NCBI RefSeq assembly: GCF_000711965.1
Contig: NZ_JONS01000009.1
Coordinates: 1 to 64,000, forward strand
Reading direction: 5' to 3'
DNA: 64,000 nt
Source of the DNA: Actinomyces israelii DSM 43320
GTDB lineage: Bacteria; Actinomycetota; Actinomycetes; Actinomycetales; Actinomycetaceae
Position 1 is the stretch's first letter; each line of letters starts with the position of its first letter. A model generated the notes under the pieces. The model made no database searches and was not told the origin of the DNA. It saw only the letters and a list, made by a program, of their open reading frames with translations. The position numbers and the translations under genes were made by a program. Below, in pieces: positions 63,829 to 64,000 of the stretch.

Positions 63829-64000
63829 TCAGTACTCGTGCCAGGTCTGCACCCACCCGGTGCAGCAGTACTGCGTCCCGACGCAGCAATACGCGGCGAG
63901 ACACGTTCCAAGCGCCCAGCTATTCCAGGAGAGGCCCGAACCGACCCGTCGTAGAAGGCAGTGCGAGAACGATAGCGAGAGAGACAGAATCCTGCTGCGC
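63829..64000 (-). CDS. 3' end of a possible small Cys-rich peptide gene (partial)
   Basis: The minus-strand frame entering from the right edge reads LSWNSWALGTCLAAYCCVGT then QYCCTGWVQTWHEY and stops at 63829-63831. Five cysteines in 13 residues, with Ser, Thr, Trp and aromatic residues, look non-random in GC-rich DNA. No ATG or GTG is in frame inside the window, so the start is beyond 64000. It could be a RiPP (lanthipeptide-like) precursor core or the zinc/disulphide tail of a larger protein; neither can be shown here. Confidence 0.35.
   Translation of the reverse strand, partial: RSRILSLSLSFSHCLLRRVGSGLSWNSWALGTCLAAYCCVGTQYCCTGWVQTWHEY

Noticed and set aside
63829-64000. Firm call of a lantibiotic precursor
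   Set aside because: No leader, start codon or modification enzyme is visible; the sequence does not match a precursor I know, so it is kept only as a possibility.

Overview
The window is very GC-rich and densely coded on both strands. It carries an F-type ATP synthase operon in the actinobacterial order (threonylcarbamoyl-AMP synthase, WecA/MraY-like transferase, AtpI-like protein, atpBEFHAGDC, DUF2550), a NucS mismatch endonuclease, PspC-type envelope-stress genes and NarL-type two-component systems. Together these point to a host-associated actinobacterium of the Actinomycetaceae (Actinomyces-like). No tRNA, rRNA, CRISPR array or prophage was recognised.

Layout. 0-2.3 kb: a decayed IS630 transposase, a DinB-like gene, remnants of a GntR regulator and a 22-bp tandem repeat array. 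2.3-11 kb (minus): nagA, a two-gene ABC exporter, a winged-helix protein, a FecBCD-type iron/siderophore importer and nucS. 11-13.4 kb (plus): a methyltransferase and a membrane acyltransferase-like gene with a 5' frameshift; these separate nucS from the ATP operon. 13.5-23.3 kb (minus): the ATP synthase cluster. 23.4-28.2 kb: a PspC sensor kinase and response regulator, divergent from a PspC membrane protein. 28.2-41.7 kb: mostly single metabolic genes (DJ-1 protein, cytoplasmic GH13 amylase, two related alpha/beta hydrolases, Ogt, methyltransferase, quinone reductase, CMD protein, SDR), a domain-swapped GH3 beta-glucosidase, a nucleotidyltransferase and a LacI regulator. 41.7-45.7 kb (plus): a three-gene sugar ABC importer divergent from the LacI gene, with two LacI-type operators between them. 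45.8-51.5 kb: SDR, GNAT, MFS exporter, epimerase and several broken genes. 51.6-55.9 kb: accessory genes (RelBE-type toxin-antitoxin, aldo/keto reductase, DUF4143 ATPase, an AbrB antitoxin with a truncated VapC). 55.9-61.2 kb: a NarL-type two-component system divergent from an ATPase and two ABC-2 permeases, the first permease interrupted at a poly-C tract. 61.2-64 kb: a repeat-rich kilobase, an HSL-type esterase, a small membrane protein and the end of a Cys-rich peptide gene.

Two families of dispersed intergenic repeats are the most unusual feature. One is a tandem 22-bp unit (CGAGATCGGT + 4 variable bases + TTCCGC + 2 bases) found at or near gene 3' ends at four places. The other is a set of long, near-perfect hairpins at five places; four of the five carry a shared 20-bp core (GCAGAACCSCGGAATCAYGC), while the stem sequences differ between copies yet stay self-complementary. 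Neither is explained by a gene in the window.

All calls come from reading the sequence and translations by eye. No database search or folding program was run.
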